DNA of 11,514 nt from Ramlibacter sp. (GTDB lineage: Bacteria; Pseudomonadota; Gammaproteobacteria; Burkholderiales; Burkholderiaceae_C): contig JAJAZH010000334.1 of the NCBI GenBank assembly GCA_026785815.1, positions 1 to 11,514 on the forward strand, in the 5' to 3' direction. This document shows, in pieces, positions 7,206 to 11,514 of the stretch (position 1 is the first letter of the stretch; every line of letters begins with the position of its first letter). The notes beneath the pieces were generated by a model. It saw only the letters and a program-made list of their open reading frames with translations. It did not search any database and was not told the DNA's origin. The translations under genes were made by a program, and so were the position numbers.

Positions 7206-7224
7206 CGTGCTGCAGCGCAGCACG
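7206..7224. promoter_or_regulatory. Perfect inverted repeat, candidate operator upstream of the TetR gene
   Basis: CGTGCTGC-AGC-GCAGCACG is an uninterrupted 8-base inverted repeat with a 3-base centre. It ends 19 bases before the -10-like TAAACT, so it covers the place where a -35 box would be. This is where an autorepressing TetR protein would often bind. Its core CTGC-N3-GCAG also resembles the TGC-rich sites reported for the PHA regulator PhaR in some alphaproteobacteria. It could instead be an RNA hairpin. Confidence 0.5.
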
Positions 7225-7243
7225 CGACGCCAATTCGCCCGCC

Positions 7244-7249
7244 TAAACT
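7244..7249 (+). promoter_or_regulatory. Candidate -10 box for the TetR/TPR unit
   Basis: TAAACT followed by GG lies 49 bp before the TetR start codon. It has four of six consensus matches. No good -35 hexamer sits 16-18 bp upstream; that place is taken by the inverted repeat at 7206-7224. Confidence 0.4.
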
Positions 7250-7298
7250 GGATCATGCATTTCCGCGCAGTTTCTTCCTCCCGCACCGGCTAGCAGCC

Positions 7299-7964
7299 AT
7301 GGCCAAGAAGGCGCCTCGGCGAACAGCGGAACGGATCCTGGAAGTCACCCTCGACTTGTTCAACCGCTTCGGCGAACCGAACGTCTCCACGACGCTGATC
7401 TCGGCCGAGATGGGCATCAGCCCCGGCAACCTGTACTACCACTACCCCGCCAAGGACGAACTGATCAACGCGCTGTTCGACCGTTACGAGAGCGGCCTGA
7501 ACGGGCTGCTCCATGCGGGCGGCGATGCGGCCGACGTGGAGGACGCATGGTTCTTCATGCATTCGCTGTTCGAGCTGATCTGGCAGCACCGCTTCCTTTA
7601 CCGTGACCTCAACGACCTGCTGTCCAAGAACCGCCGGCTCGAGACGCATTTCCAGGCGGTGCTCAAGAACAAGACCCGCGCCGTCAAAGCGCTGCTGGAC
7701 GGCTTGGGGCGCTCCGGCGCCCTGTCGATCGATTCGCGCCAGGTGGAAACCACCGCCACCTGCATGGTGGTGGTGCTGACGTACTGGTTGAGTTACGAGT
7801 ATGTCCGCGACCCGCGCCGCGCCCTCGAGCCAGACAGCGCCCAGCTCGCCATGCTGCGGGGAGCGCATCATGTCCTCAATCTGCTGCTTCCCTATCTGGA
7901 ACAAGGCCAGCGAATGCACCTGCTGGGGCTGGTGGGAGCCTACAGCGGCGGCGATGAGGGCTGA
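7299..7964 (+). CDS. TetR/AcrR family transcriptional regulator
   Basis: This is a 221-residue one-component regulator. Residues 8-55 form a TetR N-terminal DNA-binding domain: 'RTAERILEVTLDLFNRFGE' leads into the helix-turn-helix 'ISAEMGISPGNLYYHYPAKDEL' (about 34-55), with the family's typical 'NLYYHY' recognition helix. The remaining ~165 residues are the helical ligand-binding and dimerisation domain, in which I recognise no specific ligand signature. The start ATG at 7299 has only a weak ribosome site, but it gives the expected short basic N-terminus (MAKKAPRRT). The TPR gene follows after 16 bp, so the two are probably co-transcribed. With a phasin on one side and an acyl-CoA-binding protein nearby, an acyl-CoA or fatty-acid-type ligand is a reasonable guess but not shown by the sequence. 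Confidence 0.92.
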   Translation: MAKKAPRRTAERILEVTLDLFNRFGEPNVSTTLISAEMGISPGNLYYHYPAKDELINALFDRYESGLNGLLHAGGDAADVEDAWFFMHSLFELIWQHRFLYRDLNDLLSKNRRLETHFQAVLKNKTRAVKALLDGLGRSGALSIDSRQVETTATCMVVVLTYWLSYEYVRDPRRALEPDSAQLAMLRGAHHVLNLLLPYLEQGQRMHLLGLVGAYSGGDEG

Positions 7965-7967
7965 ACC

Positions 7968-7973
7968 AAGGAG
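7968..7973 (+). promoter_or_regulatory. Ribosome binding site that sets the start of the TPR gene
   Basis: AAGGAG sits seven bases before the ATG at 7981, immediately after the TetR stop codon. It rules out the longer open frame that starts within the TetR gene at 7801. Confidence 0.75.
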
Positions 7974-7980
7974 ACGCTTG

Positions 7981-8754
7981 ATGGCCAAGTGGACCGCATT
8001 CCCCCACCTGGGCGACTATCCATTCGACGCTTTTTCCCTGCGCGCGAACTGGCAACGTCTGCATGCGGGCGATGCAGAACCGCTGCCCAGCGACGATGCG
8101 ATTCTGCAGGCCTGGGTGCTTTATCACTCGGGTGACTACCAACGTGCGGCCGAAGCCGGCCTGAAAGCTGGCGTTGACGGCATGACGGTGGCGAACCGGG
8201 CCACCTGTGTCTATGCGAATTACCTCGAGCGCAAGGAAAAGTCCAAGCTGGACTTGTTTCTGGAAGTCGCGCAACGCGCGGAAGCCCAGCTGGCCGGGAA
8301 CGCCAAAAATCCGAACACCTGGTACTTGCAGGCATACGCCCTGGGCCGCTACAGCCAGGGCATCAGCGTGGCCCGGGCGCTGGCGCAAGGCCTGGGCAGC
8401 AAGGTCAAGGAGGCGCTGGAGAAAACCATCCAGCTGCAGCCCAAGCACGCGGATGCGCACATTGCGCTGGGGGCGTTTCATGCCGAAGTGATCGACAAGG
8501 TCGGCACGCTGATCGGCGGCATGACCTATGGCGCCAAGCAGGAGACAGGACTGCGGATGTTCCAGGACGCGTTGAAGCTCAACCCGGCGTCCGCGATCGG
8601 AATGATCGAGTACGCCAACGGGCTGGTCATGCTGCAGGGAGAGCGCAGGATGAAGGAGGCGACCAAGTTGTACGAGCAGGCGGCCAACAGCAAGCCGATG
8701 GACGCCACCGAGCGCCTGGACGTGGAGCTGGCCAAGGCCGAACTGCAGGACTGA
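7981..8754 (+). CDS. TPR-like repeat protein of unknown function
   Basis: This 257-residue protein has no signal peptide, no membrane segment and no catalytic motif I can recognise. It is largely helical with tetratricopeptide-like repeats: residues about 40-63 ('ILQAWVLYHSGDYQRAAEAG'), about 141-168 (ALEKTIQLQPKHADAHIALGAFHAEV region) and about 192-237 ('MFQDALKLNPASAIGMIEYA', then 'ATKLYEQAANSKP'). Such repeats usually bind other proteins. An intervening Gly-rich stretch (174-190, VGTLIGGMTYGAKQETG) is not TPR-like. A strong ribosome site and 16 bp spacing from the TetR gene suggest a two-gene unit. Candidates include a partner of the regulator or a cytoplasmic scaffold tied to the PHA block, but neither is supported directly. 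I do not recognise a characterised homologue. Confidence 0.82.
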   Translation: MAKWTAFPHLGDYPFDAFSLRANWQRLHAGDAEPLPSDDAILQAWVLYHSGDYQRAAEAGLKAGVDGMTVANRATCVYANYLERKEKSKLDLFLEVAQRAEAQLAGNAKNPNTWYLQAYALGRYSQGISVARALAQGLGSKVKEALEKTIQLQPKHADAHIALGAFHAEVIDKVGTLIGGMTYGAKQETGLRMFQDALKLNPASAIGMIEYANGLVMLQGERRMKEATKLYEQAANSKPMDATERLDVELAKAELQD

Positions 8755-8773
8755 GCGGGTCTTTCCGGCCCGC
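8755..8773 (+). terminator. Possible terminator hairpin after the TPR gene
   Basis: GCGGGTC-TTTCC-GGCCCGC forms a seven-pair stem (one G-T wobble) with a five-base loop, starting directly after the TPR stop codon. No T-run follows, so it is at best a weak or factor-assisted terminator. Confidence 0.4.
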
Positions 8774-8800
8774 GTCGCTCAACCGTTCGGGTTCGCGGCC

Positions 8801-8806
8801 TACAAA
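8801..8806 (+). promoter_or_regulatory. Weak candidate -10 box for the hemerythrin gene
   Basis: TACAAA followed by GGGG lies 31 bp before the ATG at 8838. It matches the -10 consensus poorly at the last base and has no clear -35, but it sits in the same context (TA-A--GG) as the boxes before the other genes of this block. Confidence 0.25.
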
Positions 8807-8837
8807 GGGGAATCAAACTCGACCGCACACTGTGATC

Positions 8838-9284
8838 ATGAACATTTTCGAAGCGTTGCGCGTCAGCCATGAAACCCAGCGGGCCCTTTCGGCCCGTTTG
8901 CTTGCCAGCCTGTCCGACACACCCGAGCGCGACCGGGTTTTCAAGGAACTCAAGCTCGAACTGAAAGCTCACGAAATTGCGGAAGAGCGCTGTTTTTACG
9001 TGCCGCTCTTTGCGCACGATGTGACGGTCGACCCGTCCCGCCATGCGATCGCGGAGCATCACGAAATCGACGAGATGGTGGAGGACATCGAGGAGCTGGC
9101 CTCCGGGTCCAGCAGCTGGCCCGAGGCCGCGAAAAAGCTGACCCACAAGATCGAACACCACCTGACGGAGGAAGAGCACAAGTTTTTTCAGGAAGCGGGC
9201 AAAGTGCTGACCGAGTCCCAGAAGCTTTCGCTGGCCAAGGAATACGAGGCCGAGTTCCTGACCCAGCGTCTCAAGCCGGCTTGA
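8838..9284 (+). CDS. Hemerythrin-like HHE domain protein
   Basis: This is a 148-residue, single-domain, cytoplasmic protein of the HHE cation-binding (hemerythrin-like) family, expected to form a four-helix bundle holding a di-iron centre. The likely ligands are His11, His45 and Glu49 in the first half and His74, His108 and Glu112 in the second. The spacing is identical in both halves (34 then 4 residues), as expected for the duplicated helical hairpin. Roles known in the family include oxygen, nitric oxide or redox sensing and iron handling; which applies here cannot be told. A GTG at 8832 would add two residues; I prefer the ATG at 8838, although neither has a clear ribosome site. The stop codon lies within a 14-base palindrome. 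Confidence 0.88.
   Translation: MNIFEALRVSHETQRALSARLLASLSDTPERDRVFKELKLELKAHEIAEERCFYVPLFAHDVTVDPSRHAIAEHHEIDEMVEDIEELASGSSSWPEAAKKLTHKIEHHLTEEEHKFFQEAGKVLTESQKLSLAKEYEAEFLTQRLKPA
9271..9284. repeat. Perfect 14-base palindrome at the end of the hemerythrin gene
   Basis: TCAAGCCGGCTTGA reads the same on both strands. It includes the hemerythrin stop codon and lies 10 bases before the -10-like box for the next gene, so it overlaps that promoter's -35 zone. It could be a protein-binding site; having no loop, it is unlikely to be a terminator. Confidence 0.5.
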
Positions 9285-9293
9285 AGCGGGGCT

Positions 9294-9299
9294 TAAGAT
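9294..9299 (+). promoter_or_regulatory. Candidate -10 box for the acyl-CoA-binding protein gene
   Basis: TAAGAT (five of six matches to TATAAT if the central A/G is ignored, followed by TGG) lies 51 bp before the start codon at 9351. No good -35 is visible at 16-18 bp; the palindrome at 9271-9284 occupies that place. Confidence 0.4.
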
Positions 9300-9305
9300 T
9301 GGCCG

Positions 9306-9329
9306 CTCGCACAGCAGCATGCTGGCGAG
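9306..9329. repeat. Nested inverted repeats in the leader of the acyl-CoA-binding protein gene
   Basis: CTCGC (9306-9310) and GCGAG (9325-9329) are inverted copies that enclose the 10-base palindrome CAGCATGCTG (9315-9324). They lie between the predicted -10 box and the ribosome site, so they could act as an operator or as an mRNA leader hairpin. Confidence 0.35.
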
Positions 9330-9350
9330 AGAAAAACGACAGGAGCTTTC

Positions 9351-9605
9351 ATGGCCGATCTTCAGGGTGACTTCGACTCCGCCGTCGCCAATTCCAAGAG
9401 CCTTGCCGAAAGGCCGGACAACGCAACCCTGCTAAAGCTCTACGCGCTGTACAAGCAGGCGTCGTCGGGTGACGTGACCGAAAAGAAGCCGGGTTTCGGC
9501 GACATGATCGGTCGCGCCAAATGGGATGCCTGGAACGCTGTCAAGGGCACGTCGAAGGACGATGCGATGCAGCAGTACGTCGACCTGATTGGCTCGCTGA
9601 GCTGA
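9351..9605 (+). CDS. Acyl-CoA-binding protein (ACBP family)
   Basis: This 84-residue cytoplasmic protein matches the acyl-CoA-binding protein family over its whole length. It carries LYALYKQASSGDV (30-42), PGFGDMIGRAKWDAW (47-61) and a final helix with Tyr76. The ligand-contacting residues known from animal ACBP are all present at an offset of three: Tyr31, Tyr34, Lys35, Lys57 and Tyr76. These proteins bind long-chain acyl-CoA esters with high affinity, buffering and carrying them. AGGAG at 9341-9345, five bases before the ATG, fixes the start. It sits between a hemerythrin-like gene and a convergent PHA granule protein gene, which suggests a role in supplying or buffering acyl-CoA for storage or fatty-acid turnover (inference). 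ACBP is common in eukaryotes and found in only some bacteria. Confidence 0.93.
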   Translation: MADLQGDFDSAVANSKSLAERPDNATLLKLYALYKQASSGDVTEKKPGFGDMIGRAKWDAWNAVKGTSKDDAMQQYVDLIGSLS

Positions 9606-9691
9606 CTGGGGCGATCAGTGCGCCCTCGGTCAGATCTGCGAGCCTGAGGTCGTTCCGCCGGCCACGATGCCGCGCTGCTTCAGGGGGCCGG
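9606..9691. terminator. Convergent intergenic region with two possible hairpins
   Basis: This 86 bp region lies between two genes that face each other. GGGCG/CGCCC (9609-9625, seven-base loop) begins four bases after the acyl-CoA-binding protein stop. GCCGGCC/GGCCGGC (9657-9663 with 9686-9692, 22-base loop) reaches the stop codon of the minus-strand gene. Neither has a T-run, so bidirectional termination is plausible but weakly supported. Confidence 0.35.
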
Positions 9692-10081
9692 CTAGGCCTT
9701 CTTGACAGACTTCGCTTTGCCGGCGGCGGACTTCGCGGTCACCTTCGCGGTCACCTTCGCGACCGCCACGTCGAGGGCTTTCAGCGGCTCCTCCTGCGCC
9801 AGCAACTGGTCCAGGTTCTTGACGATTTCGCCTTCAATGCGATCCTTGAACACGCCCAGCAGGAATCCCAGCCGCGCATCCAGCTCGAACCGGTCGGCTG
9901 TGATCTTGAGTTCTCCATTCACACCCGAGCGGGTGAACGAAACCAGGTCGGAGGTCTTGCCTTCCTCATAGCTGCACGCCATGTCGAACTTCTGTTCGGC
10001 CAACTCGGCCCAGCGAAAGGCCAGCTTGCGCGCCTCAACCAGCCCGAGCGTGTGTTCGCGGTGAATTTGGATGTCAGGCAC
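9692..10081 (-). CDS. Polyhydroxyalkanoic acid system protein (PHA_gran_rgn family) with Lys-rich tail
   Basis: This is a 129-residue protein. Residues 1-95 match the small PHA-system family named for its nearness to PHA granule genes: IHREHTLGLVEARKLAFRWA near the start, 'CSYEEGKTSDLVSFTRSGV' (36-54) and 'RFELDARLGFLLGVFKDRIE' (64-83). Its biochemical role is not established. Residues 98-129 form an added tail rich in Lys, Ala, Val and Thr, with AKVT repeated, ending GKAKSVKKA; it resembles histone-H1-like tails. The start is GTG at 10081, set by AAGGAG seven bases upstream. The gene overlaps the end of the aminopeptidase gene by 8 bp, so it is probably translated from the same message. Confidence 0.88.
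   Translation of the reverse strand: MPDIQIHREHTLGLVEARKLAFRWAELAEQKFDMACSYEEGKTSDLVSFTRSGVNGELKITADRFELDARLGFLLGVFKDRIEGEIVKNLDQLLAQEEPLKALDVAVAKVTAKVTAKSAAGKAKSVKKA
9731..9766 (-). repeat. 12-base tandem repeat inside the PHA-system gene
   Basis: Three head-to-tail 12-base units are present (CTTCGCGGTCAC twice on the plus strand, then a diverged third). On the coding strand they encode the repeated Ala-Lys-Val-Thr in the lysine-rich tail. Copy number may vary between strains by slippage. Confidence 0.8.
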
Positions 10082-11174
10082 CAGCCATCTCCTTGAGCAG
10101 TTTGTGGCGTTGTTCTTTCGGCAGGGAGGCCAGCCGCTTCACAGCATCATAGAACCGGGGCCAGCTGCCCAGCTCGCGCGTGAACAGCGCCTCGAAACCG
10201 GGCACCAGGTCGTCGTACGCCGCCTGGGCGCCGAACGACGCGTTATTCGCCTCGTTGACCCATCGGTCATAGGAACGGAACCGGGCCGGGTCCCCACCCC
10301 AACTGTCGCGCAGCCGTGCATATTCCTGGCGGAAGCCATCAAACGCCTGCTTCTTCAAGTCCGCCAGCCGGTTGCGGTCCTGCGCGACGGAGGCATGGTC
10401 TCCATAGACTTGCGCCAGCTGACGGCGAGTCGATTGCGCCAGCCGGCGGAACTGGGCGCGCCGGGCGTCGTAGTCGGCGTATTCGCGGCGGGCGGCCTCG
10501 GTGGCCTGGGTGGACAGCCAGCGGGCTCCTCCCAGGCGCTCCACCGCAGTGGCGAACGACTCGTTGAACGTGGTGTCGCCGCTGGCATAAACGACCTGGT
10601 GTGCGAGCTCGTGGAAGATCAGGCGCGCCAGTTCGCCCTCCGGGTAGTTGATGAAGGTGTTGAGCAGCGGATCGCCGCCCGCCCAGTTCAGCCAGCCCAG
10701 GGTCGAATAAGCCGGCACCGGATAAACCGAAACTTCGAGCCCGTCCGCCGCCAATTGCGCCGCCTCGGCCCGCGCCTTGTTTTCATCGAAGTACCCGTGG
10801 TAGCCGACGCAGCCCGTGACCGGGAAACACCAGGTCTTGAGCGTGAGCGAAAACTCGGGCGCCGCGACGACGTTCCACACCGCCGCTGTGCGCTTGAGGT
10901 CCGCATAGCTGCGGTAACTGGCGTTGTCCGGCAGCTTCAGCTCGGCCACCGCAAAGCTGCGAATCCGCTGGCTCAGGGCCAGCCGCGCCTTCAACCGCTC
11001 GGGCGCCCCGGGATCGACAAGCCAGACGTCGACCGGCCTGGAGGCGCTCATCAGGCTCAGATGCCCGGTGGCCGACTGCCAGTAGTAGCCGAGATTGGCG
11101 CAGCCGGTCAGGCAAACCGCCAGTCCCAGGATCGTCACGACACCCGCAAGTCCCATTGCGATCCCCGCCCTCAC
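10074..11174 (-). CDS. Predicted zinc aminopeptidase lipoprotein (COG4324/DUF2265 family)
   Basis: This 366-residue protein is of the 'predicted aminopeptidase' family. The N-terminus is a lipoprotein signal: a basic Arg2, a hydrophobic stretch, and the lipobox LTGC with Cys25 as the lipidated residue, followed by ANLGYYWQSATGHLSLM, a family hallmark. The zinc motif HELAH (His188, Glu189, His192) is followed by NESFA with Glu205, a likely third ligand. Two cysteines (116 and 122) could form a disulfide in the periplasm. The C-terminal third is helical. It is expected to sit at the periplasmic face of a membrane and to hydrolyse peptides, although activity in this family is largely predicted. 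The GTG at 11174 overlaps the upstream stop (GTGA) and supplies the signal's positive charge; an ATG at 11156 is the alternative. It overlaps the PHA-system gene by 8 bp. Confidence 0.88.
   Translation of the reverse strand: MRAGIAMGLAGVVTILGLAVCLTGCANLGYYWQSATGHLSLMSASRPVDVWLVDPGAPERLKARLALSQRIRSFAVAELKLPDNASYRSYADLKRTAAVWNVVAAPEFSLTLKTWCFPVTGCVGYHGYFDENKARAEAAQLAADGLEVSVYPVPAYSTLGWLNWAGGDPLLNTFINYPEGELARLIFHELAHQVVYASGDTTFNESFATAVERLGGARWLSTQATEAARREYADYDARRAQFRRLAQSTRRQLAQVYGDHASVAQDRNRLADLKKQAFDGFRQEYARLRDSWGGDPARFRSYDRWVNEANNASFGAQAAYDDLVPGFEALFTRELGSWPRFYDAVKRLASLPKEQRHKLLKEMAGA
10089..10094 (-). promoter_or_regulatory. Ribosome binding site for the GTG-started PHA-system gene
   Basis: AAGGAG (minus strand) lies seven bases upstream of the GTG at 10081, inside the last codons of the aminopeptidase gene. 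It supports the GTG start and coupled translation. Confidence 0.75.
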
Positions 11175-11514
11175 GCGGCCTGCACTTCGACCAGGCAGTC
11201 ATAGAACACCGGCCCGCGGCCCAGGTCGGTCAGCTTCTGGCTGGTGAGTTGATTGACATTGGTTCCGTCCAGGCCCTGCTTGCGCCACCAGATTCCCAAC
11301 CCATTGACCACCCCGGGCCGCGCCCGTGCCGACACCTGCGCCTGGCACCGGTATTCGCCACGGTCATTGAAGACCCGCACCACGCTGCCGGAGCGGATCC
11401 CGCGCGGCGCGGCGTCGCTCTGGTGGATCTCGAGCAGCGGCTCGCCCTCGATCGCGCGCAGGCTGCGGACGTTCGGAAATGTGGAATTGAGAAAATTGCG
11501 CGCCGGCGGTGAAA
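11171..11514 (-). CDS. Molybdopterin oxidoreductase, C-terminal end (partial, N-terminal part off the right edge)
   Basis: The last 113 residues of a large oxidoreductase are visible. The segment matches the C-terminal molybdopterin-dinucleotide-binding domain of the DMSO-reductase superfamily: RNFLNSTFPNV, then 'GEPLLEIHQSDAAPRGIRSG', 'VRVFNDRGEYRCQAQV', 'RPGVVNGLGIWWRK', and 'NVNQLTSQKLTDLGRGPVFY' near the end, with terminal DCLVEV. Such enzymes carry a bis-MGD molybdenum cofactor. The substrate depends on the missing catalytic part and cannot be named. The frame is open to the window edge, so the GTG at 11383 is not the true start. The stop overlaps the GTG of the aminopeptidase gene by four bases, so the two are likely co-transcribed. 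Confidence 0.88.
   Translation of the reverse strand, partial: SPPARNFLNSTFPNVRSLRAIEGEPLLEIHQSDAAPRGIRSGSVVRVFNDRGEYRCQAQVSARARPGVVNGLGIWWRKQGLDGTNVNQLTSQKLTDLGRGPVFYDCLVEVQAA

Larger units (their letters stand above)
7160..7298. promoter_or_regulatory. Intergenic region between phasin and TetR gene
   Basis: This 139 bp region contains a hairpin just after the phasin stop (7167-7183), a perfect 8-3-8 inverted repeat (7206-7224) and a -10-like box (7244-7249) before the TetR gene. It looks like the end of one unit and the regulated start of the next. Confidence 0.5.

Noticed and set aside
7801..7980. A longer start for the TPR protein inside the TetR gene
   Set aside because: The AAGGAG seven bases before the ATG at 7981 sets the start; the extension is an out-of-frame reading of TetR codons.
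10071..11204. A 377-codon plus-strand frame opposite the aminopeptidase
   Set aside because: The minus strand carries a lipobox and HELAH motif; the plus-strand product has no recognisable features.
1..11514. Mobile element, CRISPR array, tRNA or phage genes
   Set aside because: I looked on both strands and saw no spaced direct repeats, no transposase or integrase motifs and no tRNA-like fold; the gaps between genes are all under 150 bp.

Overview
This window is GC-rich, densely packed, chromosomal proteobacterial DNA. The combination of a type II secretion operon, polyhydroxyalkanoate (PHA) granule proteins, a small bacterial acyl-CoA-binding protein and a COG4324-type aminopeptidase fits a betaproteobacterium best, probably Burkholderiales. 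A PHA-storing gammaproteobacterium cannot be excluded. Nothing looks mobile: I see no transposase, integrase, tRNA, rRNA, CRISPR array or prophage gene.

Positions 1-5404 (minus strand) hold a type II secretion system (T2SS) operon in the order gspE-F-G-H-I-J-K, read from right to left. gspK runs off the left edge. Most joins are overlaps (8 bp E/F, about 53 bp G/H, ATGA at H/I and J/K, TGATG at I/J), so translation is probably coupled. The set covers the assembly ATPase (GspE), the inner-membrane platform (GspF), the major pseudopilin (GspG) and the four minor pseudopilins (GspH, I, J, K). GspC, D, L, M, N and the prepilin peptidase are not in view. A membrane acyltransferase-3 gene (5449-6519) lies 44 bp upstream of gspE on the same strand and may lead the transcript.

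Positions 6520-9605 (plus strand) start from a divergent intergenic region. They carry a PhaF/PhaI-type phasin, a TetR-family regulator, a TPR-like protein of unknown function, a hemerythrin-like HHE protein and an acyl-CoA-binding protein. Promoter-like -10 boxes precede several of these genes. A perfect 8-3-8 inverted repeat containing CTGC-N3-GCAG lies just upstream of the TetR gene.

Positions 9692-11514 (minus strand, convergent with the previous block) hold three overlapping genes, read from right to left: the C-terminal end of a molybdopterin oxidoreductase, a lipoprotein zinc aminopeptidase, and a second PHA-associated protein with an unusual Lys/Ala/Thr/Val-repeat tail.

The middle of the window therefore looks like an accessory PHA and acyl-CoA handling locus: two granule proteins, an acyl-CoA carrier and a regulator. 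It sits between a secretion operon and a redox/peptidase operon. I found no clear evidence of a wholly new system. The best leads are the inverted repeat upstream of the TetR gene, the duplicated c-di-GMP-type motif in GspE, the lysine-rich granule-protein tails, and the uncharacterised TPR protein.
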